This document shows positions 15,114-22,385 of a DNA stretch of 31,540 nt, piece after piece. Made by a program: the position numbers and the translations under genes. The stretch comes from a virus: positions 1 to 31,540 of IMG/VR virus record IMGVR_UViG_3300046476_000278; one strand, written 5' to 3'. Positions within the stretch are counted from its first letter, which is position 1. Each line of letters opens with the position of its first letter. The notes beneath the pieces were generated by a model. It was not told where the DNA came from. It made no database searches and worked only from the letters and a program-made list of their open reading frames with translations.

Positions 15114-15587
15114 TCAGACCTCACTATCAATGGCGCGCTGCATGATGGCGGCGAACTGCCGATCCCATTTATCAGCTATTACCTTGTCAAACGCGCGCGC
15201 CTCCGTGCCGGGATGATGGATCGGTTTCCGCGTGAAGACCACGCCTGCGCCCTTGGCCCCCGGCCCGCTGCCAATCGAGCGCGGCACGGTCTTCGATCGG
15301 AACGGCGTGCGAAAGGCCAGTGTGCCGCCTGGTCGCGGCGCGATGGTGTGCGGCGATGTGCCGGCGTTGAGCCGCGTGTAGTTCTCGTTATCCGTCCCGA
15401 TCGTGCGCGTGTAGGGCGTGGGCGACTCAATTGCGAACGCCGGCTTATCGTCGAACGTCTGGGCGGTGGTGCGAAAGTCGGTCTGGATCGCCAGCGCGGT
15501 CGCGTTCATCGTGTTCGTAATCGCGCGGGCCATCGCCGGCGGATTCACGGCGAGCTTGCGCGGTACAATGACCTTGCTTTTTCCCAT
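15114..15587 (-). CDS. HK97 gp10-like head-tail/tail completion protein, 157 aa
   Basis: ATG 15587 shares its A with the upstream TGA. The C-terminal third carries the family-like signature: HHPGTEARAFDKVIADK followed by a helix (FAAIMQRAIDSE). In HK97 gp10-type neck/tail-completion proteins the motif is similar (HPGT..RHFD). N-terminally there is a basic start (MGKSKVIVPRKLAV) and a long helix (MARAITNTMNATALAIQTDF). Length fits the family (about 120-160). It would join head and tail at the neck. Here it sits before the capsid gene instead of after it, which is a less common order. Confidence 0.65.
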   Translation of the reverse strand: MGKSKVIVPRKLAVNPPAMARAITNTMNATALAIQTDFRTTAQTFDDKPAFAIESPTPYTRTIGTDNENYTRLNAGTSPHTIAPRPGGTLAFRTPFRSKTVPRSIGSGPGAKGAGVVFTRKPIHHPGTEARAFDKVIADKWDRQFAAIMQRAIDSEV

Positions 15588-16150
15588 CAGATTTGTACCA
15601 CCCCATCCCTGACCCGGAGCGGCGCCCAGTCATTCGCGCGCTGTTTGCATATCTGGCAGTGGTCGGTCGCGCCCAGCGTCCAGGTACAATCGTAGTTGCC
15701 GTCTCCCGCGAGCTTGGTTACATCCCACATGCACGTACAGTTGGTCAGGCACCGGCTCGACCCATCTGCAGGCATGGCCGGCAGCGGCAGCATATCGACC
15801 GCGCCGCGCCAGTAGGGCGTTTTGATTGACCCGGCGTACATATTCGCGCGACTATTCCATCCATCCTGCCACTGCTTACCGTCCTGTACCTCGATCGCGA
15901 ATTTATCCAGGAAGCGCAGCTGCGTGGCCAGGTCGGTCGTGACCGCCGTCTCCATCGCCGGCGTGAGACTGGCCGCATCCGCGCCGGCCAGCATCGCGGC
16001 CCCGTGGTAGCGCGCGAGCTGGCGACTGAGCTCCTGCCGCCAGGCGTCCACGCCATCCGGGTACTGCGCCTCCAGACTGTCGGTCGCGGTGGCGATCAGC
16101 TTCGAGAGCCGCGCGATCAGCCAGGTGAGCGGGGCAGGGGGATCAGGCAT
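15587..16150 (-). CDS. Putative minor head protein with Cys-rich C-terminus, 187 aa
   Basis: ATG 16150 (MPDPPAPLTWLIARLSKLIA) is preferred over one five codons upstream; it lies inside the end of the portal gene. Residues 1-100 are helical. From about 125 on lies a cysteine-rich module (SRCLTNCTCMWDV, YDCTW, DHCQICKQRANDWAPL) that looks like a metal-binding knuckle. Many tailed phages encode, next to the portal, a minor head protein of the Mu gpF/SPP1 gp7 type whose C-terminal part has this Cys/Trp pattern. It is shorter than those proteins (250 or more residues), so it may be a reduced version. Role inferred from position and pattern. Confidence 0.55.
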   Translation of the reverse strand: MPDPPAPLTWLIARLSKLIATATDSLEAQYPDGVDAWRQELSRQLARYHGAAMLAGADAASLTPAMETAVTTDLATQLRFLDKFAIEVQDGKQWQDGWNSRANMYAGSIKTPYWRGAVDMLPLPAMPADGSSRCLTNCTCMWDVTKLAGDGNYDCTWTLGATDHCQICKQRANDWAPLRVRDGVVQI

Positions 16151-17804
16151 GCTTCCGCGCCTCACGCCCTAACCGCCTGGCCCAGCCCAGCTCCGACTCC
16201 AGCAGCGCGGCCGCGTCGTCGTCCGCCGCGTCCTTCGTGGCTTCCCTGGCTGCCTTCATCCGCTCGGTCATATACTCCATATTCGCGGTGACCATGCGCT
16301 CAATGATCAGCCGAGACTCGGCCGCAGCGTCCCAGTCCTTCAGCGCCGGCGGCGCTTTCGCCGGCTCCTGCGTCGGCGCGCTCGCGATCAGCGCCAGCGA
16401 CGCAGGGGTCGGATTCGGCGTGGCGCCCATCTTCTCATCGTCCGATATCTGCCCGCCGGCCGTGGCGTCTTGGGCCACCAGCTCCTGCGGTAAGTCTTCC
16501 GAGTCGACCGCCAGCTGGCGCGCCATCGCGGGCGAAATCTCGCCGCTGTCGATCTGCACCTTGCGGGTGTCGGCGCGGGTCTTCTGCACCTCCGCGCGCG
16601 CCTTCTGGTCGCGCATATCGTTCTCATCGGTGAATTGCAATTCGGTCGTCGATGGCAGCACGCGGTCGCTGACGGTCTGCTCCCACCACTTGATAAACGC
16701 CGGCAGCGCGCCCTGCCCTTTACTCGCGTCATCCAAGACCAGCGTCTGCGTGCCGGTGCCCAGGCCCTGCCCTGACAAGGGCTGAATCGATTGCACGGGT
16801 ACACCGATGTTATTGGCATAGATCAGGTAGCCGTTGTCGCGCTCGTCTTTCGGGATGAAGCTGGTTAATAGCTCTTTGAGCTTGACCTCGACCATCGAGA
16901 TCGGCGTGTCGCTGGGGATCGCGCCCAGGATCGTGCCCAGGTAGTAGACCAGTCCGCGAGATTGGGCGTCGGCCTCGCCGCTGCGGAGGATCGCCTGCAA
17001 GGTCGGGTCGTTGATGCCTTGCAGGAACACCAGCTTATTCGCGCCGCCGCCGGTCAAATTCTCGTACACCAGCTGCTCCATCGCGGCCAGCTTGGCGATC
17101 GTCTTGTAGGCGCGCCCGGCCGCGCAACTCCCGACCCCGAACAGCTCCGCGCGGGGCGATGGCTGATCGGCGTACATCAACACCTGATCCCAGCGAAATA
17201 TCTGCTGCGTGCCATTGATGGGCATATAGCGCAGCGGGTAGGCCAGGTTACCGGTGCGGATGCAGCGCAGGCTGTCGAGGTGGTACAGCCCGTCGATCTT
17301 GGCGCCGCTTTGCGCGGTCGTCACGCTGGCCTCGGCGAACGATCCGGTCTCGACGCCCATCACGGTCTGCGCCTTGACCTTGACCTTGACCACTTCTTCG
17401 CCCTGCCGCCGAATGCGGATGAACACGCCGTTATCGGTGGTGAGCAGGTCGCGCATCACTTTGAGCGCGAACGGAACCCAGCCCTCGCCGCCGTTCGCCC
17501 GCTTCAGCAGTTCCTGGCTGGCTGACACGCGGCGCGAGCTGTCCTTGCTATCCTTGATCACGTAGCCGTGCGCCGCGAACTTGGTACTAGCGGTGGCGAT
17601 CGCCGCCGCCCACATGTCCTCTTTGTGCGGCGTGTTACTGAGCACCCAGTCGCGCCGGGGGCTCCAGTATTGGGGCAAGTCGGTGTAGGAGGGTTGGAAG
17701 ATCGTGGCCATCCAGGGGAACGCCAGGCCGAACGCCGCCGGCGCGCTCGACGGGTAGGCCAGCGTGTCGCCTTTGATGGCGGATGGGGCGAGGGTGTCAG
17801 TCAT
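16143..17804 (-). CDS. Portal protein, 553 aa
   Basis: ATG 17804 overlaps the terminase stop as ATGA. Size and place (right after TerL) fit a portal. Recognisable features are an N-terminal core with WSPRRDWVLSNTPHKEDMW and GFLY-free beta segments, a central clip/stem area (DGVFIRIRR-like GVFIRIRRQGEE, residues 124-135) and a C-terminal helical crown with acidic and basic patches (MEYMTERMKAAREATKDAAD). DNERDN-like segments (FIPKDERDNGYLIYANNIGV) precede a glutamine-rich tunnel-loop region (GQGLGTGTQTLVLDDASKGQ). Twelve copies would form the DNA gate. The family call rests on order and overall texture rather than one motif. Confidence 0.75.
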   Translation of the reverse strand: MTDTLAPSAIKGDTLAYPSSAPAAFGLAFPWMATIFQPSYTDLPQYWSPRRDWVLSNTPHKEDMWAAAIATASTKFAAHGYVIKDSKDSSRRVSASQELLKRANGGEGWVPFALKVMRDLLTTDNGVFIRIRRQGEEVVKVKVKAQTVMGVETGSFAEASVTTAQSGAKIDGLYHLDSLRCIRTGNLAYPLRYMPINGTQQIFRWDQVLMYADQPSPRAELFGVGSCAAGRAYKTIAKLAAMEQLVYENLTGGGANKLVFLQGINDPTLQAILRSGEADAQSRGLVYYLGTILGAIPSDTPISMVEVKLKELLTSFIPKDERDNGYLIYANNIGVPVQSIQPLSGQGLGTGTQTLVLDDASKGQGALPAFIKWWEQTVSDRVLPSTTELQFTDENDMRDQKARAEVQKTRADTRKVQIDSGEISPAMARQLAVDSEDLPQELVAQDATAGGQISDDEKMGATPNPTPASLALIASAPTQEPAKAPPALKDWDAAAESRLIIERMVTANMEYMTERMKAAREATKDAADDDAAALLESELGWARRLGREARKHA

Positions 17805-19114
17805 TGCTCAAACCTTTGCGACCAAACACCATAACGTAAAGCGTCTATGCTGTGGTCGAATGCTTTGATGATCTTGCCGTTCGCGTCTTTGCGGTAGCTC
17901 AGCATCTCGGCGCGCAGATTGGTGCAGCGCGGATGCACCTTGACCCGGCGCCGGCCATTGCTATCGAGCGCGAGCGCCCGCCGCAGCTCTTTGATGCTTT
18001 CCTCAACATCGCTCGGACTGTTGCGCGTGTACACGCCGCCAGCGTGTAAGCGGCCCTTCAGCTCGGCCGCGCTCTTATCGACGACGGCATAGTCAGGATG
18101 CGGGTAGGGCAGCGCCAGAATGTCAGCCACATGGACATCCGAGAGCAGTCCCGCTTCGTCACTCTCGGCAAACACGTTGATCGTGCCGTCGTGCCGGATC
18201 TGCGCCAGCAGAAACACGCGCGGGTGACTGTCGGCCGTCCATTGTCCCGTCTGCGTGTCGCGCACGCCTACGTAGCCGTCGTCGACAAACCAGAGGACTT
18301 CGCCCGCGCCCGCCTCAAACTCGGCCGCCTCACTCACGTTGCCGTCGTTCGGCCCGTCGCTCCAGACCCCGAAGATCACGCCGGTCGCCTGCACCCACAG
18401 CCCGAGGCCCAGCCGCTGGTACTCCGTTCCCACACGCTCGCCGGTCTTGGCGTCGATGTGGCCTAGGCGTTCCAGCTTCGCTTTATAGGCGCGCCCCTCG
18501 GCCGTCCACTGGCCGCCCTGATACAGGCGCGGGTTGTCTTCGTGCCGGCTATGCAGCATCGTCACCGTGCTGGCCTGCGCCCGAATCCAGAGCCAGTGCG
18601 TCGGGGCGTCCGGGTTGCAGTCGGCCAGGAGCTGCTGGTAGGGCATCACGCCGTTGCGCAGCCGGGTGGTCAGCGCCAGCCAGGCGGCCAGCTCCAGCTC
18701 GGTCGCCTCCTGGACGTAGATCATATCATACTCGGTTGACATGATCTTGCCGGGCTTATCCAGGCCGCCGACCACGATCGCGCTGCGGTTCGGATAGTGG
18801 TAGGCCTGCCGGAAGTTGCGGCGCGGGCCGTCTTTGAGCGGATCGCCTGCCGGCAGCACCTTGTCCTCGAAGGTGACCAGCGCGGCCTCGGACAGGCTTT
18901 CCCTGGTCTTCCGAATAATCAGCCCGCGCATCCCAGCGTATTTCAACGCGCAGAAGTGCAGCTTCTCCAGGCATGCTCTCGACTTGCCCGTGCCGGCCGG
19001 GCCGCTGATCACGATCTCGGTCGCGTGTGAGCGCCACAAATCGGCAGCGGCGCCGTGGGCGCTGTAGCCGCGCGGCCGCGGTAGCGTGTTATGCGTCGTC
19101 GGGGTCGAAAGCAT
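17801..19114 (-). CDS. terL: Large terminase subunit (TerL), 437 aa
   Basis: ATG 19114 (MLSTPTTHNTLPRPRGYS) is preferred; the frame is open to 19330, but that stretch is Arg/Ser-rich shadow of TerS. Walker A is GPAGTGKS (residues 38-45), and Walker B with its catalytic Glu is MIYVQEA (131-137, E136). The nuclease domain shows acidic residues in FVDDGYVG, the AVVDKSAAEL strand and the closing FDHSIDALRYG motif. The motor pumps DNA into the prohead through the portal and cuts concatemers. It overlaps TerS by 26 bases. Features are complete and it is probably functional. Confidence 0.9.
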   Translation of the reverse strand: MLSTPTTHNTLPRPRGYSAHGAAADLWRSHATEIVISGPAGTGKSRACLEKLHFCALKYAGMRGLIIRKTRESLSEAALVTFEDKVLPAGDPLKDGPRRNFRQAYHYPNRSAIVVGGLDKPGKIMSTEYDMIYVQEATELELAAWLALTTRLRNGVMPYQQLLADCNPDAPTHWLWIRAQASTVTMLHSRHEDNPRLYQGGQWTAEGRAYKAKLERLGHIDAKTGERVGTEYQRLGLGLWVQATGVIFGVWSDGPNDGNVSEAAEFEAGAGEVLWFVDDGYVGVRDTQTGQWTADSHPRVFLLAQIRHDGTINVFAESDEAGLLSDVHVADILALPYPHPDYAVVDKSAAELKGRLHAGGVYTRNSPSDVEESIKELRRALALDSNGRRRVKVHPRCTNLRAEMLSYRKDANGKIIKAFDHSIDALRYGVWSQRFEQ

Positions 19115-19580
19115 CGGTTTTCTCGTAGACCTTGAACAGCGGTTGCCCGTCGGCGCCAGTGTGCTCGACCTTATCGGTGAACAGCTTGTGATGCTTGCCC
19201 AGCAGCGCGAGCGCGGCCTGGGCGTCGTGCACTTCGAAGCTGATCCCCTTGTCCGTGATGGATACTTTCTTGACCAGGTGCAGCGGGCGATCCGGCCCGA
19301 GATCAAAGCCGGTTGGCACGCCCGCGTCATTGGTCACGAGAAATGGCGCGACGCTACTCCGCGCGTGGTCAGTGATGCGCGCTAAGACTTCATCGGCGCC
19401 CATCTTCAGCTCGACGAGGCGCGCCTGGATGGCCTGGCTGATACCGTTATTTACCATCAGGCGATGCGCATTGCGGTTCGGGTCGGCATAGCCCGCGCGC
19501 CGCGCCGCCTCGGTCTCATTCCAGCAGGTGAGAAAATGCTCAACAAAGGCCTGCTGCTTGGGGGTCAGTGGCTTGTCCAT
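19089..19580 (-). CDS. terS: Small terminase subunit (TerS, terminase_2 type), 163 aa
   Basis: ATG 19580 (MDKPLTPKQQAFVEHFLTCW) is the family-like start; the open frame further up overlaps the 54-residue membrane gene. The N-terminal motif (LTPKQQAFVEHFL, NETEAARRAGYAD, then a NAHRLMVNNGISQAI helix) is the classic terminase_2 DNA-binding HTH. Later residues (MGADEVLARITDHARSS) form the oligomerisation helix, and the C-terminus is beta-rich and acidic (YEKTDAFDPDDA), likely contacting TerL. It recognises the packaging site and loads TerL; the next gene is TerL. Confidence 0.85.
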   Translation of the reverse strand: MDKPLTPKQQAFVEHFLTCWNETEAARRAGYADPNRNAHRLMVNNGISQAIQARLVELKMGADEVLARITDHARSSVAPFLVTNDAGVPTGFDLGPDRPLHLVKKVSITDKGISFEVHDAQAALALLGKHHKLFTDKVEHTGADGQPLFKVYEKTDAFDPDDA

Positions 19581-19600
19581 GATGGTAAATGACGGTATTC

Positions 19601-19765
19601 CTACCCGCCCAGCAAACGCGGCAGCAGCGCCGGCAGCACCAGCAGCAGCGCGCCGAACACGAACGCGCCGACAAAGGCGCGCGTGGCCCAGCCGACGATG
19701 AGCGTCCAGCAGCCGGCCGCGATCGCGGCGATAACTAACAGTAAGATGAACGTCGTCACAGACAT
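19601..19765 (-). CDS. Small membrane protein, holin-like, 54 aa
   Basis: ATG 19765 has a strong GGAGG-type site (GGAGGGAGGT) a few bases upstream. The product, MSVTTFILLLVIAAIAAGCW followed by a second hydrophobic stretch (AFVGAFVFGALLLVLPALLP), has two likely membrane helices with a short loop (TLIVGWATR) and a tiny polar end. Two-helix proteins of about 55-70 residues next to an endolysin are typical class II holins or holin-like partners. It is shorter than most. It follows two further tiny membrane genes. Confidence 0.6.
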   Translation of the reverse strand: MSVTTFILLLVIAAIAAGCWTLIVGWATRAFVGAFVFGALLLVLPALLPRLLGG

Positions 19766-19767
19766 CG

Positions 19768-19875
19768 TTACCTCCCTCCAAAAAACCAGTAGATCAGACT
19801 GCCCACCCCGTACCAAATGCCGACCCACAGCAGCGCGCCGACGATCAGGATGATGATATGCGGCCGGCGCATCAT
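19768..19875 (-). CDS. Tiny membrane protein, 35 aa
   Basis: ATG 19875 overlaps the preceding stop as ATGATG. MMRRPHIIILIVGALLWVGI, then WYGVGSLIYWFFGGR, gives a basic N-terminus, one long membrane helix and a basic end. A longer start at 20022 lies inside the amidase frame and is rejected. Tiny one-helix proteins in this position can be holins, antiholins or pinholins. Tight coupling to the 30-residue gene before it and the 54-residue gene after it supports a joint role. Confidence 0.55.
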   Translation of the reverse strand: MMRRPHIIILIVGALLWVGIWYGVGSLIYWFFGGR

Positions 19876-19964
19876 AACGGCGGCGTCCCCCGCCAGACGA
19901 TCAGGAACATGATCAGCGCGAATACCACCAGAATGCCGATCAGGATGGCGGCGAAGAGCGTCAC
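19872..19964 (-). CDS. Tiny membrane protein, 30 aa
   Basis: GTG 19964 overlaps the amidase stop (GTGA), and its own TGA overlaps the next ATG. VTLFAAILIGILVVFALIMF, then LIVWRGTPPL, is one hydrophobic helix with a short basic C-terminus. It is the first of three small membrane genes right after the endolysin. The four-base overlaps at both ends and uniform hydrophobicity argue that it is translated. Confidence 0.55.
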   Translation of the reverse strand: MTLFAAILIGILVVFALIMFLIVWRGTPPL

Positions 19965-20668
19965 GCAGGCCTCGCGTAGCTCTGTGGTAAAAATCCAATT
20001 CCAGGGGGAGTATGCTCTCCATCGCTCACCCACAGCCAGCCGTCCTTAATCTGGCCGACCTGGATAATGTCGCCGACGTCCAGCCAGGTCATGCCGCTAT
20101 CTGGCCCGCTGGCCAGCGCGCTATCGGGGCGCCGGTCGGTAAAAACAGCCGATGGCGCGACAACCTGGTAGCGCCGGCTCGCGGGAATATACAGCGCATC
20201 GGCCCAGGCCGCGAACTGCGCGTCACTCACGTCTGTTGGATCTATTTTTCTGTCCGGCGCGATCTGGCGGTGCATCACGATATAGGTGCGCGTGATGGTC
20301 GGATAGGCGGCCAGCAGCTGCTTGCACAGCGCGGTGAGTGCGCCTTGTTGATTGGGGCCGAACGCATGGCCCTGCTGATGCGAGATTTCCACGCCGATCG
20401 AAAAGTTGTTGTAGTTGCTTTTGCCCGCATAGCTGCTCTCGCCGGCATGCCACGCGCGGTGGACGGGATCGACCAGCTGGTAGATCGTCCCATCGGGGCC
20501 AATCACGAAATGGGTGCTGACGCCGCTATTCGGATTACACAGCCATGTGGCGTCGCCATCGAACGCCCCTTCCGTCGTGTGGATCACCAGGCTGGCGATC
20601 GTCGTGCCGGGTGGGCGTTCGTTAAAGTTTTTGGAGACATATGTTGTTTTGTCGATCGTGATGGCCAT
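19961..20668 (-). CDS. Endolysin: N-acetylmuramoyl-L-alanine amidase (Amidase_2) with SH3-like C-terminus, 235 aa
   Basis: ATG 20668 follows GGGGGAG at good spacing; the longer frame to 21073 is shadow of upstream genes. Residues about 25-165 form an Amidase_2/PGRP domain: LVIHTTEG holds the first zinc histidine, VSTHFVIGPDGTIYQLV the second block and YIVMHRQIAPDRKIDP the C-terminal zinc His/Asp region. NFSIGVEISHQQG is the conserved central strand. Residues 175-235 look like an SH3-type cell wall binding domain (VFTDRRPDSALASGP, WLDVGDIIQVGQIKDGWLW). It cuts the amide bond between MurNAc and L-Ala, and with the following membrane proteins forms the lysis cassette. Confidence 0.85.
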   Translation of the reverse strand: MAITIDKTTYVSKNFNERPPGTTIASLVIHTTEGAFDGDATWLCNPNSGVSTHFVIGPDGTIYQLVDPVHRAWHAGESSYAGKSNYNNFSIGVEISHQQGHAFGPNQQGALTALCKQLLAAYPTITRTYIVMHRQIAPDRKIDPTDVSDAQFAAWADALYIPASRRYQVVAPSAVFTDRRPDSALASGPDSGMTWLDVGDIIQVGQIKDGWLWVSDGEHTPPGIGFLPQSYARPA

Positions 20669-20670
20669 TG

Positions 20671-20922
20671 TCACTCCCCCACGGCGCGCTCGACGAGCGT
20701 CGGCGCATGAACAACGTTGTATACCGTGCCTTCGCTCCAGCCGGTCGTGCGGGCGATCGTTCGCACGGACGCGCCGCGCCGCCGCAACTCGCACATGTAC
20801 GCCCGGTCGGCATCGGTCACGTAGCGCCGGTTCGGCCGCGTCTCGGCGAGCTTCCGCCGCAAGGCGAGAATCTTTTGCTCCAGACGCAGGCAACGCATCA
20901 GCAGATACTGCCGCTCGGTCAC
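20671..20922 (-). CDS. Small helix-turn-helix DNA-binding protein, 83 aa
   Basis: ATG 20922 overlaps the upstream stop by four bases (ATGA); the stop lies just before the amidase ribosome site. The N-terminus is a coiled-coil (QYLLMRCLRLEQKILALRRK). Residues about 38-70 are a resolvase/Hin-type HTH: ADRAYMCELRRRGASVRTI, then ARTTGWSEGTVYNVVH, the turn being TTGWSEGT. It may be a late-operon regulator or a terminase-like accessory. It is too short to be a recombinase. Function unproven. Confidence 0.65.
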   Translation of the reverse strand: MTERQYLLMRCLRLEQKILALRRKLAETRPNRRYVTDADRAYMCELRRRGASVRTIARTTGWSEGTVYNVVHAPTLVERAVGE

Positions 20923-21293
20923 CGCCCGACCGCCTGCTCGCGCGCGTCCAACAGCGCCTCGATCTCCGGCCAGCGCTCCCGCATCGCCTGGACGGCGTGG
21001 CGGACGTTCGCAAGGTCGGCGCTGACGTGCGCCAGGAGCGGCGCGCGCTCGTCAAACGATGTCTGGAGCGCATGCAGATCGGTCAACAAACTGGCGTCGA
21101 TCGCGTCGAGGCGGGCCTGCATATGCTCCTCGATCTGGATGATCGCCTGCTGGAGTCGGCTGGTCTTTTCTTCGCCGTCGCGGATGATGCGCGTGATCAG
21201 TAGCTCGATCGCGCGCTCTGGCACGTCGCATGCGCGCAGCTCGGCGATGCTCGTGCGAATATCCAGCGAGAGAAATTGGAGATTCTGGGCCAT
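20919..21293 (-). CDS. Coiled-coil hypothetical protein, 124 aa
   Basis: This is the first gene of the late operon, with ATG 21293 downstream of the promoter at 21328-21355. The ribosome site is weak. The product is almost all helix, with heptad-like stretches (SRLQQAIIQIEEHMQARLDA, ERAPLLAHVSADLANVRHAV) and no cysteine. Such proteins act as assembly helpers or regulators in many phages; none can be named. It overlaps the HTH gene by four bases, so the two are probably made together. Confidence 0.6.
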   Translation of the reverse strand: MAQNLQFLSLDIRTSIAELRACDVPERAIELLITRIIRDGEEKTSRLQQAIIQIEEHMQARLDAIDASLLTDLHALQTSFDERAPLLAHVSADLANVRHAVQAMRERWPEIEALLDAREQAVGR

Positions 21294-21327
21294 GCGCGCC
21301 TGGTAGCGCCGGAGGTGTGGTGCTATC

Positions 21328-21355
21328 AGTGTACACTATGTCAACACAATGTCAA
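21328..21355 (-). promoter_or_regulatory. Late operon promoter with tandem TTGACA boxes
   Basis: On the minus strand TTGACA (21350-21355) and TACACT (21328-21333) are 16 bases apart, a good sigma70 promoter about 35 bases before ATG 21293. A second TTGACA (21339-21344) lies 11 bases on, inside an 11-base tandem repeat (GTGTTGACATT, GTGTTGACATA, then GTGTACACT). The duplicated box one helical turn away may be an operator. On the plus strand TGCTACACT (from 21365) resembles an extended -10, so weak divergence is possible. Confidence 0.65.
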
Positions 21356-21455
21356 CACGTGTGTGCTACACTAGAGAGCAATCAGGCCGGGCAGGCGCCG
21401 GGGGTGTGGTAGCTGGTCGGCGTCAGCCCGGCCTGTGGCGTGGAGACAAACAATG

Positions 21456-21484
21456 GCCCTGGTTCTCACTCAGAGAACCAGGGC
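21456..21484. terminator. Perfect 12-bp hairpin (left cargo boundary)
   Basis: GCCCTGGTTCTC and GAGAACCAGGGC surround the loop ACTCA. The stem is perfect but no U tract follows on either strand, so it may be a bidirectional, factor-aided terminator or an insulator. It shares the GGTTCTC/GAGAACC core with the hairpin at 25418-25462; the two flank the restriction-modification cargo. Confidence 0.5.
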
Positions 21485-21802
21485 GATTGTCAGTCGTTCG
21501 GGCGGCCCGTGTCGTGTACCCACGGCTGAATCGGGCTCAGAGTGGTGCAGCATAGCGGCCTAGCCTGAGCTTGCGTTCTACTGCCGGTGGCCTCTGGCAT
21601 ACGCCTTCATCGACCCGCAAGCGCAACCCGTCCTCCTCTTCGCGCCGCCCTTTCATTTTGGGTATTGGTACGGGGGCTGCAAAGATGCCCCCGCGCCGCT
21701 AGGATAGCACAGGCGTGCGCGGTGGTCAAGGGTGCTGAGGCGGCGCGGCCGGCTTCGGCTTCTTCTCGGCCTGCTCGGGCCAAGGCGAGCTAGACTGGCG
21801 CA

Positions 21803-22162
21803 TTACTTGATAAAGCCAAAAGGGCGCGGTGTGGGCGGCGTTTCGTCCGTTGCTTCAATGGTACGAAGTGTGATTTGCACAGCAGAGACGTGCGACAAGA
21901 TCGCGCAGTCTGCTCCATCTGAATCTTTGCCATGCAGAACGACCAGATCCGGCGAGTTGAATCCGAGGCCAAAAAGCTCGATCAGTCCCAAGGTTGGATG
22001 GGAGGATGTTACAAGAACGGTCTTACCCTCTTGTGCGGCCTTCTCAAGCGCACCTTGAATTGTCTGAAGTAGATCCTTAACGAACCTTTCGTCCCGTTCT
22101 TTTTGCCATTTTTGGCGGATCTCCTCTGGACTGGGCGGGATAGGTGAAATGTAGCTGTTCAT
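21803..22162 (-). CDS. Hypothetical cargo protein, 119 aa
   Basis: ATG 22162 has GAGGAG at about five bases. The N-terminal 45 residues are strongly helical and charged (PSPEEIRQKWQKERDERFVK). The rest alternates strands and helices: TVLVTSSHPTLGLIELFGLG, then SPDLVVLHGKDSDGADCAIL, then SAVQITLRTIEATDE. It looks like a small soluble alpha/beta protein with an exposed tail. It has its own promoter candidate (22213-22240) and lies downstream of the MmeI-like gene in the cargo block. It may be an accessory or unrelated moron; no family recognised. Confidence 0.65.
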   Translation of the reverse strand: MNSYISPIPPSPEEIRQKWQKERDERFVKDLLQTIQGALEKAAQEGKTVLVTSSHPTLGLIELFGLGFNSPDLVVLHGKDSDGADCAILSHVSAVQITLRTIEATDETPPTPRPFGFIK

Positions 22163-22212
22163 ATGTGCTCCTCTGTGAGTGGCGCGCCTTGACAGCTACC
22201 GCCGCACATGCG

Positions 22213-22240
22213 ACAATAGCAACGCGCTCACGCGCAACAA
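22213..22240 (-). promoter_or_regulatory. Candidate promoter of the 119-residue gene
   Basis: On the minus strand TTGTTG (22235-22240) and TATTGT (22213-22218) are 16 bases apart, about 50 bases before the ATG at 22162. Fit is moderate. Independent transcription would be needed because terminators separate this gene from the MmeI-like gene. Confidence 0.4.
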
Positions 22241-22253
22241 AATGCATACACGG

Positions 22254-22290
22254 AAGCCGGCCCCCGCGTTCGCAAGCAGGGCCGGTTTTT
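22254..22290 (+). terminator. Intrinsic terminator, plus direction
   Basis: AAGCCGGCCC pairs with GGGCCGGTTT (one G-U) around a 15-base loop, and TTTTT follows at 22286-22290 on the plus strand. No plus-strand gene is recognised upstream, so it would stop antisense or read-through transcription toward the MmeI-like gene, or end an unseen plus transcript. The minus strand has no U tract here. Confidence 0.55.
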
Positions 22291-22337
22291 CGTTGGTGGC
22301 ATTCTAGCATACATGTTCCGACAGGTGGTCAAACGAA

Positions 22338-22365
22338 ACGCCGGCGGGATCGCTCCCACCGGCGT
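22338..22365 (-). terminator. Terminator after the MmeI-like gene
   Basis: Arms at 22338-22349 and 22354-22365 (CGCCGG then GGGA / TCCC then CCGGCG, one A-C mismatch) close a four-base loop. On the minus strand the stem is followed by TTCGTTTG. It lies about 20 bases past the stop at 22386, in the correct direction. Confidence 0.6.
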
Positions 22366-22385
22366 CGTACCTCTTGGTTGCAGAG

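Larger units (their letters stand above)
21294..21802. other. Non-coding stretch between late operon and cargo
   Basis: No convincing gene is seen. It holds the late promoter (21328-21355), the 12-bp hairpin at 21456-21484 and a seven-bp GC hairpin at 21671-21693 (CGGGGGC with GCCCCCG, nine-base loop) without a U tract. Short plus-strand open frames here lack ribosome sites and read as Arg/Ala-rich shadow. No tRNA could be folded by eye. Confidence 0.5.

Noticed and set aside
19115-19330. Longer N-terminus for TerL
   Set aside because: The added 72 residues are Arg/Ser-rich and coincide with TerS in another frame; family-like start is at 19114.
20669-21073. Longer N-terminus for the amidase
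   Set aside because: It overlaps the HTH and coiled-coil genes and the added part is Arg-rich; the Shine-Dalgarno is at 20668.
21361-21800. tRNA, CRISPR array or insertion sequence in the long gap
   Set aside because: No cloverleaf, repeat-spacer pattern, transposase frame or terminal repeats could be found by eye.
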